Below are positions 5,190 through 7,016 of a DNA stretch of 7,016 nucleotides, in pieces. The notes under the pieces were generated by a model. It made no database searches, was not told the DNA's origin, and was given only the letters and a program-made list of their open reading frames with translations. Source of the DNA: Methanobacterium sp. UBA294 (lineage in GTDB: Archaea; Methanobacteriota; Methanobacteria; Methanobacteriales; Methanobacteriaceae); contig DACB01000002.1 in the NCBI GenBank assembly GCA_002494495.1, positions 1 to 7,016 on the forward strand, read 5' to 3'. A program made the position numbers and the translations under genes. Within the stretch, counting starts at the first letter, position 1, and each line of letters opens with the position of its first letter.

Positions 5190-6275
5190 ATGAATGATCA
5201 ACGTCCTATATTCATTACGTTCTCATATTTTTTGATATCTTTAATTTTAACCTATGCTGTTTTTTCAGGATTCAGTTTTACATTTAACATACTGCCAACA
5301 TGGTTATATTATGCTGCAATTTTAACATTATCACTAACGTATCCTGTTTCAATAATATTGTTGAATTATTCATCAAACTTACCAGTCAGGGCGTTGTATA
5401 CTGCCTCCGCTTCCTGGATAGGGATGTCTGTTTACATCCTGATTTTATTCGCCATATATTTAATAGTGAGGCCTTTGGTGGAAATATCAGCTCAAACTGC
5501 AGGAATAATCATTTTATTGATTGCCTCAATTTTAAGTGCCTATGCATTATTTAACACCACCAGATTGAAGGTTGAAGAGTTAAATATACCATTAGATATT
5601 GGGGAAAATGTACGGGCGGTGCAGATAAGCGATGTCCATATTGGACCCGTAAGAAAGTTGGGTTTCATAAAAAAAATGGTTGATAAGATTATAGATCTTA
5701 ATCCGGATATAGTATTTATAACTGGAGATCTTTTTGATGGTTCATCAAATTTAGCTGATGATATTTTAAATGATTTCAACAGAATTGAAGTCCCTGTATT
5801 ATTTGTACTGGGGAACCATGACCACTACCATGGCGGGGATGAGATATCAAATTTTGTTAAATCAACATATATTAATATATTAAACAATGAGGTTGTGAAC
5901 TTCAGGGGACTCCAGATAGTTGGTGTGCCGTTTTCATGGGGCAGTGAATATTTGCCAGATGTACTTGATAAAATAGATTTCGACAAAGATAAGCCCACCA
6001 TCCTTTTATACCATGTACCTGTTGAATTTAAAGAAGTAAAGAAAGCAGGGGTTGATCTGTATATTTCAGGGCACACACACGCCGGCCAGTTCTTCCCGTT
6101 TACCCATCTAATAAAAATAGCTTACCCACATTCCCGGGGTTTATACGAGGATCAGGGATCATATCTATACGTTTCTCATGGAACTGGCACACTTGGCCCT
6201 CCCATGAGGTTGGGTTCCAGGAGTGAGATTACCTTGATTAACTTATCTGTTAGAAATCAACAGCATAAACTATAA
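5190..6275 (+). CDS. Membrane-anchored calcineurin-type metallophosphoesterase
   Basis: 361 aa. The N-terminal third is hydrophobic with about four membrane helices (8-30, 36-60, 72-94, 104-122). The C-terminal part (about 140-350) is a cytoplasmic calcineurin-like phosphoesterase with the full dinuclear metal set: D148-x-H150, G179-D180, G208-N-H-D211, H275 (YHVP) and G294-H-T-H297. All expected ligands are present, so an active enzyme is likely. The layout resembles the YaeI/YkuE group, whose relatives act on phospholipid-linked or nucleotide diphosphate substrates; the substrate here cannot be read from sequence. Topology is uncertain. The start at 5190 is set by GAGGT 5 nt upstream. It lies 81 bp after mmp7 beyond a T8 tract and 28 bp before the DUF134 gene, all on the same strand. 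No link to methanogenesis is known. Confidence 0.9.
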   Translation: MNDQRPIFITFSYFLISLILTYAVFSGFSFTFNILPTWLYYAAILTLSLTYPVSIILLNYSSNLPVRALYTASASWIGMSVYILILFAIYLIVRPLVEISAQTAGIIILLIASILSAYALFNTTRLKVEELNIPLDIGENVRAVQISDVHIGPVRKLGFIKKMVDKIIDLNPDIVFITGDLFDGSSNLADDILNDFNRIEVPVLFVLGNHDHYHGGDEISNFVKSTYINILNNEVVNFRGLQIVGVPFSWGSEYLPDVLDKIDFDKDKPTILLYHVPVEFKEVKKAGVDLYISGHTHAGQFFPFTHLIKIAYPHSRGLYEDQGSYLYVSHGTGTLGPPMRLGSRSEITLINLSVRNQQHKL

Positions 6276-6278
6276 ATA
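6271..6278 (+). promoter_or_regulatory. TATA box for a leaderless DUF134 transcript
   Basis: TATAAATA lies 26-33 nt before the ATG at 6304, which itself has no ribosome site (the upstream sequence is AT only). This is the geometry of an archaeal leaderless or very short-leader mRNA. The box overlaps the stop of the phosphoesterase gene. Confidence 0.45.
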
Positions 6279-6285
6279 TTAATTT

Positions 6286-6299
6286 TGAATATATATTCA
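6286..6299. promoter_or_regulatory. 14-bp palindrome TGAATATATATTCA, candidate operator
   Basis: A perfect palindrome between the TATA-like box and the start codon of a putative DNA-binding protein, 4 bp before its ATG. Its position would let a bound dimer block initiation. Autoregulation by the DUF134 protein is the simplest reading but is inference. Confidence 0.45.
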
Positions 6300-6303
6300 T
6301 TCT

Positions 6304-6894
6304 ATGTCAAGACCCCGTAGATTCAGGAGAATTCTAAAAGACCCGGAAATTCGTTGTTTTAAACCAGAAACGGAAGTATTAAGTGAATTACTTCCTATTG
6401 AGATAAATATCGACGAATTTGAGGCGATCAGACTCAGGGATTATCTGGATATACAACAAAAAAAATCGGCAGAACTCATGGGTATATCACAGCCCACCTT
6501 TCATAGAATTTTAGTTTCAGCTAGGAAAAAAATATCCGAAGCTTTAATTGAAGGGAAAAGCATTGTTATTGTTGGACAAGATTATTCAACTGATGATAGC
6601 ACATATAAATGCAAGTCCTGTGATTTTGAGTGGAAACATCCTGGGAAGGAATATGAAAATTGCCCGGAATGCCAATCAAATGATATAATCATTGAATTAC
6701 AAGAAAAAGATTCTTCCAGTGAAGATGTTTCATTGTTAAGTAGAATGTCTTACGGCGGTCAAGGATTGGGGGCGGGACCACCTAGAATCTGTAAATGTCC
6801 AGAATGTGGTTTTGAATACCCTAAAACCAGGGCGGTTCCATGCAAAAATACAAAATGTCCCAAATGTGACACACCACTTTGTGGATCTGATTAA
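6304..6894 (+). CDS. DUF134 (UPF0251) helix-turn-helix protein with zinc ribbons
   Basis: 196 aa. The N-terminal domain (about 1-95) is a DUF134/UPF0251 unit, with a basic start MSRPRRFRRI, then IDEFEAIRLRDYLDI (36-50) and a sigma-70-region-4-like helix-turn-helix QQKKSAELMGISQPTFHRIL (51-70). It is followed by a zinc ribbon (C103-x2-C106 ... C120-x2-C123), a Ser/Glu-rich linker, a Gly-rich GGQGLGAGPP (151-160), and a second Cys-rich module (C163, C165, C168, C180, C185, C188, C193). The family is widely predicted to bind DNA, but its targets are unknown. DUF134 genes are often next to, or fused with, NifX/FeMo-cofactor-like domains (family knowledge). The ATG has no ribosome site, so a leaderless mRNA is likely. 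The gene stops 15 bp before the next start, so the probable atwA is in the same transcript. Confidence 0.9.
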   Translation: MSRPRRFRRILKDPEIRCFKPETEVLSELLPIEINIDEFEAIRLRDYLDIQQKKSAELMGISQPTFHRILVSARKKISEALIEGKSIVIVGQDYSTDDSTYKCKSCDFEWKHPGKEYENCPECQSNDIIIELQEKDSSSEDVSLLSRMSYGGQGLGAGPPRICKCPECGFEYPKTRAVPCKNTKCPKCDTPLCGSD

Positions 6895-6909
6895 AATTAG
6901 GTGATTAAA

Positions 6910-7016
6910 ATGAATTTTATAGAAATTCAAAATGTTTCTAAATCTTTCAAAGATATACCTGTGTTAAAGAATATAAATGTTGATATAGTTGAGGGTTCGG
7001 TTTTAGGTATTCTTGG
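6910..7016 (+). CDS. atwA: ABC-type ATPase N-terminus, probably AtwA (MCR component A2), partial
   Basis: The first 35 codons plus part of codon 36 are visible before the window ends. The N-terminus MNFIEIQNVSKSF ... VLKNINVDIVEGSVLGILG is a typical ABC ATPase start: an aromatic A-loop region (F13), a beta-strand pair and the lead-in to the Walker A loop, which lies just beyond the edge. A2 is a soluble double-ABC ATPase that hydrolyses ATP to drive activation of methyl-coenzyme M reductase. The assignment to A2 rather than an ordinary transporter ATPase rests on the neighbouring mmp7 and mmp17-like genes and on the general look of the N-terminus, so it is probable, not proven. The ribosome site is AGGTGAT (6899-6905), 4 nt before the ATG, the best in the window. 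It lies 15 bp after the DUF134 gene. Confidence 0.6.
   Translation, partial: MNFIEIQNVSKSFKDIPVLKNINVDIVEGSVLGIL

Noticed and set aside
5300..6076. Open frames at 5300-5554 (+), 5540-5779 (-) and 5825-6076 (-)
   Set aside because: All overlap the metallophosphoesterase gene, which carries a full set of metal-binding motifs in its own frame.
6736..6930. Minus-strand 64-codon frame
   Set aside because: Antisense to the Cys-rich end of the DUF134 gene and the start of the ATPase gene; no ribosome site or domain.

Overview
The window looks like a methanogenic archaeon, most likely of the order Methanobacteriales (Methanobacterium-like). The evidence is a coenzyme M biosynthesis gene (comB), a methanogenesis marker 7 gene, the start of a probable component A2 (AtwA) gene, a small zinc protein of the MTH1184/DUF1922 type and a short archaeal TRAM protein. 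The DNA is AT-rich, intergenic regions carry archaeal TATA boxes, and ATG, GTG and TTG all appear as starts. The order-level assignment is inference from gene content.

Left part (1-3358, all minus strand). A two-gene redox-looking membrane operon runs off the left edge: a small His-containing membrane protein, then by ATGA overlap a secreted/anchored four-cysteine protein cut by the window end. Next come a TraB-family membrane protein followed closely by the DUF1922 zinc protein, then comB (2-phosphosulfolactate phosphatase), then a TRAM-domain RNA-binding protein behind a near-consensus promoter.

Middle (3359-3639). A divergent AT-rich regulatory region separates the two halves. It holds the TRAM promoter, a 13-bp direct repeat at 24-bp spacing, and two overlapping 14-bp palindromes just before the rightward operon.

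Right part (3640-7016, all plus strand). A putative Mmp17 gene overlaps mmp7 by 16 bp. A T8 tract follows, then a four-TM calcineurin-type phosphoesterase, a DUF134 DNA-binding/zinc-ribbon protein with a 14-bp palindrome directly before its start, and the first 36 codons of an ABC-type ATPase that is probably AtwA (A2).

Taken together, ComB helps make coenzyme M, the methyl carrier used by methyl-coenzyme M reductase (MCR). Mmp7, the Mmp17-like protein and A2 are, from family knowledge, parts of the machinery that reductively activates MCR. The phosphoesterase and the DUF134 regulator lie inside this cluster and have no established role in it.
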